Assembly (NCBI RefSeq): GCF_030382115.1
Contig: NZ_JAUDRJ010000003.1
Span: forward strand, 91,823 to 145,615
Length of the DNA stretch: 53,793 nt
From: Nostoc sp. GT001
GTDB lineage: Bacteria > Cyanobacteriota > Cyanobacteriia > Cyanobacteriales > Nostocaceae
Reading direction: 5' to 3'
The position numbers and the translations under genes are program-made. The number at the start of each line of letters is the position of its first letter. Positions within the stretch are counted from its first letter, which is position 1. Shown one piece after another: positions 40,016-50,390 of this stretch. A model generated the notes under the pieces. The model saw only the letters and a program-made list of their open reading frames with translations. It did no database searches and had not been told where the DNA came from.

Positions 40016-40954
40016 TCACAATTTTTTTATCCTCCTCGTAAGAGACTGAGCAACATCTTGAAAAAATTGCAACAAGTAGAACATTCGTGGGTGCTGATAA
40101 GGCCATAATGCTTTATTTAAAGCTTGCAAAATCTCAGTATCCTGGTATCCTTGTTCGCACAAATATTTCTCTAACCAGGTTAAGAAAGTTAAGTGGGTAG
40201 AATTTGGTTTGAGTGGATTGTATTGTGCTGAAGCTTGTGCAACATAACAGGAGCTTTTTGGGTGTTGTCGATACATATCCCAACAGCCACTTTCTACAAA
40301 GACAGATGCTTTGACACAGACTTTGGCAAAGAAAGCTTGATCTTCAAACATTCCTCGGAAGGACTCCTCAAAGCCACCGACATCTTGAACGAGTTTGCGA
40401 CGTATGAGGACGCTACAGGTGCCTGGTGTTTCGGCTTTGCCTTTCAAAAACAACTTGAGCAGTGTTGGCGGTTTTAGTAGGGTATCAGGTTTTACACCCA
40501 GAGTTCGTTGGCGATCGCGCTTCGCATCTTCAGGATTACCCGTCCAGCTAAACCACATCAGAGTGGAGCCATAAACCATACCTGCTTCGGGGTGAGCTTC
40601 TAATATTGCTACCTGCTTCTCCAGTTTTTGTGGCAACCAGATATCATCTGCATCTAGTAAAGCAATATATTCACCTTTTGCATGGCGAATTCCCAGATTG
40701 CGCGTTGCACTCATACCGCGATTTTGATGACCTTCATGCTCCAAATAGCGCACTTTGTCAGGGTGTTGTTGGGCATATCGCAACGCAATAGCTGTACTCT
40801 CGTCGGTTGAGCCGTCATCTGCTAACGAAAGTTCCCAATTGTCATAGGTTTGAGCGAAAATGCTTTCTATTGCTTCTATAAAGAACTTTTCAATACCGTT
40901 CAAAAAGATGATGATGCAAGAAACTAACGGTTTGTTATTTATCTGTTCAACCAT
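40016..40954 (-). CDS. Glycosyltransferase family 2
   Basis: The 312-residue enzyme has VSCIIIFLNGIEKFFIEAIE, SLADDGSTDESTAI, the metal-binding LLDADDIWLPQKLEKQ, and the acceptor block FRGMFEDQAFFAKVCV. Its first bases overlap the end of the deacetylase gene by 8 bp, indicating coupled translation. Confidence 0.93.
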   Translation of the reverse strand: MVEQINNKPLVSCIIIFLNGIEKFFIEAIESIFAQTYDNWELSLADDGSTDESTAIALRYAQQHPDKVRYLEHEGHQNRGMSATRNLGIRHAKGEYIALLDADDIWLPQKLEKQVAILEAHPEAGMVYGSTLMWFSWTGNPEDAKRDRQRTLGVKPDTLLKPPTLLKLFLKGKAETPGTCSVLIRRKLVQDVGGFEESFRGMFEDQAFFAKVCVKASVFVESGCWDMYRQHPKSSCYVAQASAQYNPLKPNSTHLTFLTWLEKYLCEQGYQDTEILQALNKALWPYQHPRMFYLLQFFQDVAQSLTRRIKKL

Positions 40955-41984
40955 GAAACCACCTCGCTAATTGCTTGGCAAATTCTTCCCCATTCCAGTT
41001 TTCAATCCCGAAGCGAGGCAATTGAAAACTGTTGCTCTGTCGCCATACAATGTCTTCAGTTGTAGTGCAAGCACAATCAAATCCAATAGTTCGAGTCAGT
41101 TCCAGGGTTTCTGGAGTGTAATTACCAAATGGATAGGAAAAACTTGTCACGGGACAATTGAGCATCTCCTCTAAAGCAGCTTTGCTTTGCTGGATTTCAT
41201 ACCTTTGTAATTCTGTTGATTGTGCTGAAAGAAATGGATGGGTAACTGTGTGAGCGCCAATTTCTACTAATTGCTCTTGTCCTAAAGCACACACCTCTTC
41301 CGGTAAAAGGGAGCGGTGAGTCTTGCGTACCGTAGATTCGGCATTAGCCCAAATTACTAACTCGTTTAGAGCTTTTAAACATTCCCGTTCCGCTAAAGGT
41401 AGTAATACTTGCCAAATTGAGTAATAGAAAGACATTCGAGAACCGGGTTTAGCTTGCCAAGCTTTAGAAGTGCGATCGCTTTGATAGTCTTGTTCAGTGT
41501 AATTGGCTGCTTGCCCTAGCTCCCAGTGACAAAGGCTACCATTAATATTCAGAGAAAGTTTCTCAGGTAATGTGCCTGGTTGCAAAAGTAGCCTTTCTAA
41601 CTCGTCCCACCAAAACTCACGCTCTTTCCCTATGTAGCCAGTACTTACGAAAACCGTGGCTGGAATGCTATAGCGCTCAAGTATTGGTTTGGCATAATGG
41701 AGATTGTCTGCATAACCATCGTCAAATGTGACAACTACTGCCCGATCTGGAATATTGCCATCTCGATGCGCTTGCGCGAATTGCTTGAGGCTAAGGGGTT
41801 GGTAATATTTTTGCAAAACTTCTAGTTGTTCGGCGAAGTTTTGGGGAGTTACGCACAGACTCCAGGGGTCTAATTTTACCTCAGCGACGCGATGGTACAT
41901 CAAAATCAGCCCCTTAGAGGATGCTAAATTTTTCTGGAGTCGTCGAATTGTTCGCTGCAATTTGTCACTTCCAGGTATTTTCAT
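40947..41984 (-). CDS. Polysaccharide deacetylase (NodB/CE4 domain)
   Basis: This 345-residue hydrolase removes N- or O-acetyl groups from sugars. The CE4 motifs visible are motif 1 VVVTFDDGYADN with the catalytic base D and metal-binding D, motif 2 HTVTHPFLS, and motif 3-like SFSYPFGNYT. There is a ~65-residue insert between motifs 1 and 2. No signal peptide is evident, so it may act in the cytoplasm on lipid-linked units. It overlaps the downstream glycosyltransferase and lies 4 bp from the methyltransferase gene. Confidence 0.9.
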   Translation of the reverse strand: MKIPGSDKLQRTIRRLQKNLASSKGLILMYHRVAEVKLDPWSLCVTPQNFAEQLEVLQKYYQPLSLKQFAQAHRDGNIPDRAVVVTFDDGYADNLHYAKPILERYSIPATVFVSTGYIGKEREFWWDELERLLLQPGTLPEKLSLNINGSLCHWELGQAANYTEQDYQSDRTSKAWQAKPGSRMSFYYSIWQVLLPLAERECLKALNELVIWANAESTVRKTHRSLLPEEVCALGQEQLVEIGAHTVTHPFLSAQSTELQRYEIQQSKAALEEMLNCPVTSFSYPFGNYTPETLELTRTIGFDCACTTTEDIVWRQSNSFQLPRFGIENWNGEEFAKQLARWFHG

Positions 41985-41988
41985 TCCA

Positions 41989-42717
41989 TCACCTCATATC
42001 AGGTTTCACTGCTCTGACGGTGATAGTTACCTCGTACCTAGGGTCATGATAATCTAGCTTTCCCTTGGGTATATCTTGAACTACCAATCCTTGAAGAAAA
42101 GCTGTGGCTGCCAAAGCATTTCCGTGGGTTTCGACTTGAATATTCTCTTTAGGAAAAACCTCCTCAAATAGCCGCTGTGCAGATAGGGCTGTAAAATTCC
42201 AACACCAGCAATTGTTCCATTCCTGATCTTTGAGTGGTGTGATTCCCGGAAATGTAGCCAGAACAACACCTCCTGGTTTCATAATTCTGTAGGTTGTTAA
42301 GAGCGCTAGTCGCACTTCGTAAATTAGCTGAAGCGTCTGAACCAAAACAAAGCTGTCAAATGTATTTGATGGTATGTGTCCTGCATCTGTTAAATCTGCG
42401 ATGATTGTTGCATTGGGGTTATCTTGAACGTGCAATACATCGCTTTTAGTAACGCGATCGCCTCCAAATTGCTGAGTATAATAGTTATCTCCAATTTCTA
42501 ATACGTGCCCATGAATATCATTTGAATAGCGACCCAAAAAATTCTCAATATAGTAGCGGTCAATTGGTTTTCCTTGTTCAAAACCCCAACTTGAATTTAT
42601 AGGTTTTAAGCTTTGCAGACTACCCAGTCGTACCTTATTATATTGAGACTTTAGCCAGTGGTGGATAGGAGATGGTAATATCTTTTGGACGATTAGTTTT
42701 AACTGTTCTGTGTTCAT
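41989..42717 (-). CDS. SAM-dependent methyltransferase of the exopolysaccharide cluster
   Basis: The 242-residue protein has a Rossmann core with HVLEIGDNYYTQQFGG in place of the usual GxGxG. It continues with TIIADLTDAGHIPSNTFDSF and YRIMKPGGVVLATFPGITPL. This motif-I variant is common in methyltransferases beside glycosyltransferases in cyanobacteria. It may methylate a sugar of the polymer. It is between the epimerase and the deacetylase genes on the minus strand. Confidence 0.8.
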   Translation of the reverse strand: MNTEQLKLIVQKILPSPIHHWLKSQYNKVRLGSLQSLKPINSSWGFEQGKPIDRYYIENFLGRYSNDIHGHVLEIGDNYYTQQFGGDRVTKSDVLHVQDNPNATIIADLTDAGHIPSNTFDSFVLVQTLQLIYEVRLALLTTYRIMKPGGVVLATFPGITPLKDQEWNNCWCWNFTALSAQRLFEEVFPKENIQVETHGNALAATAFLQGLVVQDIPKGKLDYHDPRYEVTITVRAVKPDMR

Positions 42718-42759
42718 GAAAAAAATTATTTTAATGAGTATGGCTTTTTTAAAGAAGAA

Positions 42760-43695
42760 CTATATGCCCAACAGTTCTGCATAACTCCAATTTGCATAAA
42801 CACGGACACCCCGTTCTAAAGATAAAAAATCGGTTATTCCTAGACTTCCTAATTTTGTAACATCAGCTTGCCAATTAATGGGGGTTCCAACAGGAACGAT
42901 TCCATCAAATTCAACACTACCTTTGTAGTCTAAGGATTTAAACACCATCTCCGCTAGTTCTGAAATTGTAACTTCTCTTCCACTTGCAAAATTATATGTT
43001 TCTCCTTGCATTGGTGCAGAAGTTGCTACTACTAATAAAGCTTTGGCAATGTCGAGTACATGAATAAAATCACGGCTTTCTTTGCCAGTTCCTTGTAACT
43101 TAACTAGGGGTTGATAAATTGCTTGTCGGCAAATATCCCAAAGGACTTGACGGCGTAAACCCGGGCCATAAGCAGAAAAAATTCGGACACTTGCAGTTGG
43201 TAAATCATAAACTTTGCTAAATTCTAAACATAGTTGCTCACTTTGTAACTTATGAAATCCATACGGAGAAATGGGGTTACAGCGTTGAGTTTCTCCAATA
43301 GGTAATGACTCTGGATTTCCATAAATAGCTGCACTAGAAAGAAAAATAAATCGACATCTAGGCGCATTAATTCGCAACGCATTTAAAATTGCAAAAGTTA
43401 AAGCTGTGTTAGATTGAAAGTCAATATCTGGTTCTACAATCGATAAGCCAACAGAGGCACGCCCTGCACAATGAATGCAAACTTTAGGAGAATATTCCTT
43501 TAATAAGTTATTTAAAGAGGGGTCGGGTAATTTGAGACGATGATAGACTGTTAAGTTGTGAAGGGGAGCATTTTCAGGAGGCGAATTATCAACGCCTATT
43601 ACCGACCAACCTTGCTCTGAGAAATACCGAGCAACGTAACGACCAATAAATCCCGCTACTCCAGTAACTAAAACTGATTGATGGAAAGTAGTCAT
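42760..43695 (-). CDS. NAD-dependent sugar-nucleotide epimerase/dehydratase
   Basis: This 311-residue extended SDR has the NAD-binding VTGVAGFIGRYVARYF, then SSAAIYG (catalytic Ser) and YGFHK (Y-x3-K pair). RDFIHVLDIAKALL is the substrate-binding block. It would supply an epimerised or dehydrated nucleotide sugar to the cluster. The precise reaction is not readable from sequence. Confidence 0.88.
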   Translation of the reverse strand: MTTFHQSVLVTGVAGFIGRYVARYFSEQGWSVIGVDNSPPENAPLHNLTVYHRLKLPDPSLNNLLKEYSPKVCIHCAGRASVGLSIVEPDIDFQSNTALTFAILNALRINAPRCRFIFLSSAAIYGNPESLPIGETQRCNPISPYGFHKLQSEQLCLEFSKVYDLPTASVRIFSAYGPGLRRQVLWDICRQAIYQPLVKLQGTGKESRDFIHVLDIAKALLVVATSAPMQGETYNFASGREVTISELAEMVFKSLDYKGSVEFDGIVPVGTPINWQADVTKLGSLGITDFLSLERGVRVYANWSYAELLGI

Positions 43696-43787
43696 TTTGG
43701 TTATGTTGTAATAACTAGTATTTGATGATTGTTGTCAATTGAGATAAATGAATTCTGATAATTATCTCAATATTTAAAGTTAAATAT

Positions 43788-45023
43788 TTACATATCTAAA
43801 ACAGTTTTTGTCCACCAATCTTTTCGAGTATTAGCAAAATTAAAAGCATCTTCTAAGATTCGGTGACTTAATTGCTCTAAGACTTCTTTTCTCGATAAAG
43901 TATCACAAATATAAGCTGCTGCTTCGTCAGGGCTATTAATATCTAAAATTGGTAAGCCAGATAAATATGGTAATGCTTTAAGACAAGGCTCAGTTGCAAA
44001 GAAAGGCATTCCATAAGAAACACATTCGACTAATTTCATTTTTACTGAAAAATCATTATCAATAGGACATATAAAAATATCGGAAGTCTCAAACAAATCC
44101 TCAAGCTGTTTTTTAGGAATAAAACCAGGAATATGAACGTTATTTTCTATAGTCCAATCTTTGGGTATATTATGAAAATCTGTACCAGTGATCACAATTT
44201 TTATTGTATTATTTAGTCTTAATAATCTCGGAGATAATTCATAAATTAACCATTTTACAGCTAAAAAATTGAAATAAAAATTAATATTACCAGCAAAGAA
44301 AACTGTCTTTGAATTTGTATAACGCCAGCCGCCGATTTTAGGCGGAAGTATTTGTGAATTGATCGATACTTTTTGATTAGCTAGTAAATATTTGGGAATA
44401 TCTGCTTCGGACATAAATATACATTTATCAGCCAATTTACAGACTTTTTTTTCAAAACTTTTAAGTCTTAAATAACTAATAAAAATGCTAAATTGAGATT
44501 TGTAATTGAACCAATTATGGGGAGCAAGAGCCTTAAAAAATTCTGCCTCTTTATCAGTTGCAAGGTATATCTTTTTTTGTTTAAGTTTCAGGAAATTTTT
44601 AAACCATAAAATACTATATAGTTGTTCAACAATAACAACTTGAATCGAGAGTTGTTCGCAGAGTTCAGTTAAATATTCAGAAACATATTTTGCTCGATCA
44701 AAATTGTAGTACGTTACATTCTGAAAGCTAAAAGTAGATCGTATCTTATACACTAATCTTTTATATATTTTTACTACTTCTTTTAAGAAATTTTCTTTTT
44801 TTTCAGAAGGAGTTAATCGAGTAGTTAAGTAATATTTAACTTTCAGCTTTTCTAATTGTATTTTGGTTTCTAATTGATTACTTTCGTTACAAGTAACAGC
44901 AACATAAAGGTTGATGTCTTCTATCTGAGATAATTGATAAATATCATTTAAAAGTGCCATTCCACAACCATTATTAGAGTCTAAAGGATAACTTGTGAAA
45001 TAAAGAACATTTTGCTTTTCCAT
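43788..45023 (-). CDS. GT-B glycosyltransferase
   Basis: The 411-residue protein has its second domain indicated by KTVFFAGNINFYFNFLAVKW, VHIPGFIPKKQLEDLFETSD, IFICPIDNDFSVKMKLVECV and SYGMPFFATE. The N-terminus (NVLYFTSYPLDSNNGCGMAL) is typical of GT4-like enzymes. The gene is AT-rich, unlike the genes on its right and left. The specificity is unknown. Confidence 0.8.
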   Translation of the reverse strand: MEKQNVLYFTSYPLDSNNGCGMALLNDIYQLSQIEDINLYVAVTCNESNQLETKIQLEKLKVKYYLTTRLTPSEKKENFLKEVVKIYKRLVYKIRSTFSFQNVTYYNFDRAKYVSEYLTELCEQLSIQVVIVEQLYSILWFKNFLKLKQKKIYLATDKEAEFFKALAPHNWFNYKSQFSIFISYLRLKSFEKKVCKLADKCIFMSEADIPKYLLANQKVSINSQILPPKIGGWRYTNSKTVFFAGNINFYFNFLAVKWLIYELSPRLLRLNNTIKIVITGTDFHNIPKDWTIENNVHIPGFIPKKQLEDLFETSDIFICPIDNDFSVKMKLVECVSYGMPFFATEPCLKALPYLSGLPILDINSPDEAAAYICDTLSRKEVLEQLSHRILEDAFNFANTRKDWWTKTVLDM

Positions 45024-45115
45024 GCCTTCTCTCTTATCTATCTTGTATCAAAAGGGATGTTTTTTGTATTAAATAAACATCAGGCTATCTCTAGAAGTCT
45101 CTCAGTGAATTATTT

Positions 45116-46441
45116 CTAGGTTTTTAAATTTAGATTTGAATCGGCGATTGGCTTTGAGAATACTTGAAAGTTACAGGTTACTAACCCGTCACATGTTATA
45201 CCAAACTCTTCGGATGGAAGTTCAACCACCTCTATTTCAAATGCCGACTCAATATAATCAAAGATAGTATGAAATGAAGAATCGGAAAGCCAAAGACCAA
45301 TGACATAATTACCTGATTTTAAATGTAGTTTTTCAATGTTTAATTGAACTATATTTTCTCCCTGCTGAAGGGATATTATTTGTCCAAGTGATACAATATC
45401 TGCATTTACCAACTTGATGCCAAAATGGTTATACACAACAACTGCAAGACTTCCAATATTTCTTGAAGAATCTGATTCAATATTCAGTAGAAATTCAAGT
45501 TCACCATTGGAATAAGCATTAAAAGAAATATCTTTTTTTGAACTCCTATATTGAGCAGCAATAAAACGAGCTTGTCCATTGCCATTGCGAGTTACATTAC
45601 TTAAGTTTATCCACTCGTTGGGTAAAGCTTGATAAGAATAAGAGTTACTAGATAAATATTGAGTTATGACGCTGTTTGTATTCTCGTAACTAATTAGCTG
45701 CCCCTTATTTAGTAACAAACATTTAGAACATAGCCGTTGAATTGCTTCAATATTATGACTTACAAATATAACTGTTCGAGCTTGATCGTTGGATACTTCC
45801 TGCATTTTGCCAAGACATTTTTTCTGAAAATTTGCATCTCCAACTGCTAAAACTTCATCCACAATCAAAACATCTGGCTCTAAATGTGCTGCAACCGAAA
45901 ATGCGAGGCGTACATACATCCCAGAAGAGTAGCGTTTAACAGGCGTATCTAAAAATTTTTCAATCTCTGCAAAATCAACAATTTCATCAAACTTGCGTTT
46001 GATCTGTTGCCGCTCCATGCCCAAAATCGCGCCATTGAGGTAAATATTTTCCCGCCCTGTCAACTCAGGATGAAAACCTGTCCCCACCTCTAGCAAACTC
46101 GCCACTCGCCCCGTAATCTCAATACTGCCATGAGTAGGTTCCGTGATCCGGCTCAAAAGCTTCAGTAATGTCGATTTGCCCGCTCCATTCCGCCCAAGAA
46201 TTCCAACCCGATCGCCCCGCTTAATCTCAAACGACAGATCCTTGATTGCCCAAAATTCCTCACGATTCGAGTTTTGTGTTTTGCGTTTTGCGTTGTGATA
46301 AAAAGGGTTCAAAGTCTTTGCGATCGATTTCGCCCCATCCGCCATGACATCGCGCAACGCCTTATAGCGATATCCCCCCTGCTGATGGCTCAACACATAG
46401 CTCTTACTTAAGTTTTCAACCTTAATCACCGTATCTGCCAT
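45116..46441 (-). CDS. Polysaccharide ABC exporter ATPase with carbohydrate-binding C-terminus (Wzt-type)
   Basis: The protein has 441 residues from the ATG at 46439-46441, which has a GGAGA ribosome site; a longer start 21 bp upstream is less likely. The ATPase domain covers ~1-260: Walker A GRNGAGKSTLLKLL, signature YSSGMYVRLAF, Walker B DVLIVDEVLAVGD and the switch His in VSHN. Residues ~280-430 form a beta-sandwich like the Wzt_C domain that recognises the capped chain end. It pairs with the permease gene immediately upstream. The role is export of finished polymer across the inner membrane. Confidence 0.93.
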   Translation of the reverse strand: MADTVIKVENLSKSYVLSHQQGGYRYKALRDVMADGAKSIAKTLNPFYHNAKRKTQNSNREEFWAIKDLSFEIKRGDRVGILGRNGAGKSTLLKLLSRITEPTHGSIEITGRVASLLEVGTGFHPELTGRENIYLNGAILGMERQQIKRKFDEIVDFAEIEKFLDTPVKRYSSGMYVRLAFSVAAHLEPDVLIVDEVLAVGDANFQKKCLGKMQEVSNDQARTVIFVSHNIEAIQRLCSKCLLLNKGQLISYENTNSVITQYLSSNSYSYQALPNEWINLSNVTRNGNGQARFIAAQYRSSKKDISFNAYSNGELEFLLNIESDSSRNIGSLAVVVYNHFGIKLVNADIVSLGQIISLQQGENIVQLNIEKLHLKSGNYVIGLWLSDSSFHTIFDYIESAFEIEVVELPSEEFGITCDGLVTCNFQVFSKPIADSNLNLKT

Positions 46442-46479
46442 ATATTCTCCAACTGCTAACAACTTTTGAACCTATGTGC

Positions 46480-47325
46480 TTAAATAATGTCTGCAAACTT
46501 GCGCTCCATCCGGCGAAAATAATAAATTCCGGTAATCAGCACTAATATCACTAACGCCACCGACAAGAGAAATCCTGGTAAATAAATGTCAAAATTTTTA
46601 CCCAAAATTGCCCACCGGAACCCATCAATCACACCTACCATTGGATTTAACGAGTAAAGTAGTCGCCACTGTTCCGGCACCACGCTACTACTAAAACCCA
46701 CTGGTGAAATATAAAGTCCAAACTGCACAATAAACGGCACAATATATTGGAAATCCCGATATTCTACGTTTAATGCTGCCAGCCATAATCCCGACCCCAT
46801 CGCTGCCGCAAAGGCGATCGCAATAAACAACGGCAGCGTTAAAATCCGCCAATCTGGTACAAAGTTATACCACGCCATAAAGCCCAACAAGATGATCGCA
46901 GAAATCATAAAATCCACAAAACTCACAATCACCGCACTCGTTGGCACAATCAAACGCGGAAAATAAACCTTAGAAATTAAATTAGAATTACTAATTAAGC
47001 TATTACTACACTCACTCAAGGCATTGGAAAAGAACTGCCAAGGTAGCATCGCCGAAAACACCACAATCGGGTAAGGCGCACCCGCCGACGGTGCCTTGAG
47101 TAAAACACCAAATACCAGCGTAAACACCATCGTTGTCAAAAAAGGCCGCAGTAATGCCCAAGCCAGTCCGATCGCCGTTTGCTTATAGCGCACCAAGATG
47201 TCTCGCCATGCCAGGAAGTAAAACAATTCTCGATACTTCCAGATATCCTGCCAATACTGCTGCTCGATTCGCCCTGCCTTAATCACTAATTTCTGCCGAG
47301 GCTCGAGCGTCTGTTTTCTCATCAT
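46480..47325 (-). CDS. Polysaccharide ABC exporter permease (Wzm/TagG-type)
   Basis: The protein has ~281 residues from the ATG at 47323-47325; a TTG start 39 bp upstream is possible but poorly supported. It belongs to the ABC-2 family, with an N-terminal cytoplasmic helix (YRELFYFLAWRDILVRYKQT) and six TM segments. The LWLAALNVEYRDFQYIVPFI loop is characteristic of O-antigen/teichoic-acid permeases. It couples with the Wzt-like ATPase downstream. Confidence 0.92.
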   Translation of the reverse strand: MMRKQTLEPRQKLVIKAGRIEQQYWQDIWKYRELFYFLAWRDILVRYKQTAIGLAWALLRPFLTTMVFTLVFGVLLKAPSAGAPYPIVVFSAMLPWQFFSNALSECSNSLISNSNLISKVYFPRLIVPTSAVIVSFVDFMISAIILLGFMAWYNFVPDWRILTLPLFIAIAFAAAMGSGLWLAALNVEYRDFQYIVPFIVQFGLYISPVGFSSSVVPEQWRLLYSLNPMVGVIDGFRWAILGKNFDIYLPGFLLSVALVILVLITGIYYFRRMERKFADII

Positions 47326-47377
47326 GAAAATACCCCTATCCCCAGAGTTATATAGTCCAGTCAATAAATAAACTTCA

Positions 47378-49561
47378 TCAAGCTCTTATCCCAGGCACAT
47401 TTATCTGACTCAAAACAGACCTTTTTCCACCGTCAGATCCCCTGGAGTGATAGTAACCAGACGCTTTTTCAGCAGTAACCCCATTTACCACCATTCCTAA
47501 AACACGCGATCGCGCTTGCTCTAGCATCATTTTCGTATTCTTAGCAACAGCACGGTCAAGCACTCCAGGATGTACAACTAGCAATATTCCATCTGCCATC
47601 TTGCCTAGCATGAGTGCATCACCAAACAAACTCAAGGCAGGAGTATCAATAATTACACAATCATAGTCTTTGACTGCCTCTTGAATTAACAAAGCCATAG
47701 GCTGCGAATCTAGCAATGCTGCGGGTTTCGCTAGGATTGTCCCAGCCGTTAATAAATCCAAGTTAACTAATACTTCTTGGGTGGCGTTGCGAAACTCTGC
47801 TTGACCAACTAAAACATTACTTAGTCCGACTGGATTTGATAGTTTCCAGATTTCCTGTTGGGAGGAGTGACGCATATCCGCATCTACTAATAGGATTCTG
47901 CGCCCCATATGTGCCTGAGCTACTGCCAAATTTGCAGCCACAAATGATTTACCTTCACCTGGAGCTGAACTAACTACGGCAATTACTTTTAGTGGTCGAT
48001 GGTCGATAGTCAAATCCAGGTTCGTCTGAAGCATCTCAAAGGCTGAACTTGCTCCCGAATATGGATTATCTTTGACTGGTAGTTCGACTAAACCTTCCCC
48101 ACTGTTTTTAGCTTTTTGACCCAAGAGAGGAATCGTACCGAGTAAAGAATAACCTAAGAACTGCTGGGCTTGCTCAAGAGTTTTGAGGGATCGATCCATA
48201 GCTTCTAAGATCAAAGCTACCCCTACACCCAGCAAAATTCCCAAAAATCCACCCAGCGCTAGGTGAAAGGCAATTTTAGAAGGAACAGCTTTTTTAGGAA
48301 GTAAAGCCGCAGATATTACCCTGGCATTACCGACATTCTGATTTACTACTACATCGACTTCTTGCGATCGCTTTAGCAGTTCTTCATAAGTAGATGTAGC
48401 AACTTGCAACTGTCGCTCTAGCTGTTGCTGTTTTTCTTGCAGTTGGGGTAAAACACTCAATCGTCTTTGAGAAAGTGTATATGCATTCTGCAAAACTGTA
48501 ATTCGGTTAGCTAATGCTGAACGTTCTACATCCGACTGTACCAGTTGGGCCAGTAAAGTCTGCTTGAGTTCTCCCATCCCTAAATTCTGGGCTGGTACAG
48601 ATTTTTCTCTACCTGCATTCTCAAAAATTCGCGTCTGTAGCTGCTTTTTGAGGGCTGCTTCTTTTGCTAACAAATTAGCGATCGCCGGATGTTTGTCTGT
48701 ATAGCGAGTCTTTTCTACTGCTAACTGGTTTTGCACCTGTTGGTACTGTGTTAATACCTCCTGCACAGCTTTTGATTGGCTTAAATTACCCATATCCACA
48801 GCTTGCTGCGAATTCAATCTCAATTGACGTTGCAGAAGTTGTGAGCGAGTCTTAGCATCCGTTAAATTTGCCTGGGCTTGGGTAATCTGGTCTGATAAAT
48901 CCGCGAGTTTGTCCACTCCTTTTGTTGCTTCTTGCTCTAAAGCAATTACCCGACTTTCTTCTTTAAATCTACGCAAAGCTGCTTCCGATCTGACTACCCT
49001 TGCTTCAACTTCAGGCAGTTGCTTGCGTAAAAACTTCTTTGCCACTGTCGCTTGGGCTTGGTTAATCTGAATATTGTTCTCCAGGTAATATTTCATCAGC
49101 GAATTCACAACATCTGCGGCTTCTTTTGGATTGCTGCTGCTGTACGAAATCGCCAAAATATCTGTACCCCGGACACTTTTAATTTTGACTTTTTCGAGAA
49201 ACTCATTTATTTCCAAGGGTGTTCCTTGCTTATCTACCAACCTGAGACTAGCAATAGTTTTCTCAACTATTGGATTAGAACGAATAACCTCTGCTTCTGT
49301 ATCCAACGGACTGTTGATTTCAGTCACACTTCTCAACTCCCCAACTTGTGCCGAGGGACTTGTCAGTGAAGAAACGCGGTCAGTTTTACTGAAAAGCAAC
49401 TTACCTTCTGCTTCATAAATTGGTTTTTGCTTGATAGCACTTAAAGCTGACAGTCCAAAAATAGAGGCAGTCACCGCAGCTATAATTAGCCAACGCCTTT
49501 TTAGAAGTAGCGAGTATTGCTGCAAATCTAAGGAGTTTTGGTCTTCTTGGTTAGAGGGCAT
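47378..49561 (-). CDS. Wzc-type chain-length determinant with tyrosine-kinase domain
   Basis: The 727-residue protein has a Wzz domain at ~10-110 between TM1 (LIIAAVTASIFGLSALSA) and a long periplasmic coiled coil at ~170-400. TM2 lies near 430-455 (LALGGFLGILLGVGVALIL), followed by a BY-kinase domain at ~525-727. It shows Walker A SSAPGEGKSFVAANLAV, Walker A' LLVDADMRH and Walker B DCVIIDTP. A classic C-terminal Tyr cluster is absent; only GYYHS is present. It would set chain length and control assembly. It is the first gene of the minus-strand cluster, divergent from the priming transferase. Confidence 0.93.
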   Translation of the reverse strand: MPSNQEDQNSLDLQQYSLLLKRRWLIIAAVTASIFGLSALSAIKQKPIYEAEGKLLFSKTDRVSSLTSPSAQVGELRSVTEINSPLDTEAEVIRSNPIVEKTIASLRLVDKQGTPLEINEFLEKVKIKSVRGTDILAISYSSSNPKEAADVVNSLMKYYLENNIQINQAQATVAKKFLRKQLPEVEARVVRSEAALRRFKEESRVIALEQEATKGVDKLADLSDQITQAQANLTDAKTRSQLLQRQLRLNSQQAVDMGNLSQSKAVQEVLTQYQQVQNQLAVEKTRYTDKHPAIANLLAKEAALKKQLQTRIFENAGREKSVPAQNLGMGELKQTLLAQLVQSDVERSALANRITVLQNAYTLSQRRLSVLPQLQEKQQQLERQLQVATSTYEELLKRSQEVDVVVNQNVGNARVISAALLPKKAVPSKIAFHLALGGFLGILLGVGVALILEAMDRSLKTLEQAQQFLGYSLLGTIPLLGQKAKNSGEGLVELPVKDNPYSGASSAFEMLQTNLDLTIDHRPLKVIAVVSSAPGEGKSFVAANLAVAQAHMGRRILLVDADMRHSSQQEIWKLSNPVGLSNVLVGQAEFRNATQEVLVNLDLLTAGTILAKPAALLDSQPMALLIQEAVKDYDCVIIDTPALSLFGDALMLGKMADGILLVVHPGVLDRAVAKNTKMMLEQARSRVLGMVVNGVTAEKASGYYHSRGSDGGKRSVLSQINVPGIRA

Positions 49562-50390
49562 GGAGTATGTTACGAATACCTGAAATTGTTTTTACTAATT
49601 TTGCTTCACAATTTTGGTAGTCCAAGTATAGTCATTTGGACATAATTAGGATTAATTACTAATTATCTGTATAAAAAATCATAATACAAGTGACCGTATT
49701 CTCTAAAGTGTTTGTTTTTTATTAGATTTCCTTAGATTTATCCCAGAAATATTATCTAAATGTCAAGGTGTTTTTAATTTTTTTTTAGAATTTTAGATTA
49801 CATTGAAAAGAATTTATTTCAACTCATTAAGCAGAAAAACGTAAATATTTGTAGTTGAGATCGGGCAGGAAGTAGAAGGCAAGATATAGAAGATAACAAG
49901 CTTTTAGCCTCATTTATCCTTGTTAACATGGTTATGTTTTTTTTCACCCACTTACTTCTTTTGTATTAATTTAATAACAGCATTTCAACAGCTTGTATAA
50001 GATTTTTCCTTATTTTGTTATTTCGTGAACATCTACTTTAGCAGCAAATATACGCTAACTAATAAATGAAATATAAAGTTCAGATTGACTACACTCATGG
50101 CATAATGCAAATGTCAAAAGAACAACCTTGAAGCCGTAGTGTAGTTCGTACAGCCAATGCCAGTTAAGATGTATCTCCTACAGATATGCTATACCGACAC
50201 ACAGATAGTTCCCCCTCCTAGTTTGTAATACTTACATCTCCAATTTCTTTGAAAAACAGAGCATACGAAAATTTCTTATTTTTGTATGTTTTGGCACAAT
50301 ATGGCCGGTCTTTAATATTCCCTTCTTTGAATCTCTTGCTGGTTTTAACGAAGAAATCGATATCAGGATACTGAAGAATAATAGAAACCA
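49562..50390. promoter_or_regulatory. Divergent control region of the exopolysaccharide cluster
   Basis: These 829 AT-rich bp lie between the Wzc-type gene (minus) and the priming transferase (plus). Both transcripts must start here. A 61-codon minus-strand frame at 50218-50403 is not supported by any recognised family. No repeat or clear operator was seen. Confidence 0.4.
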
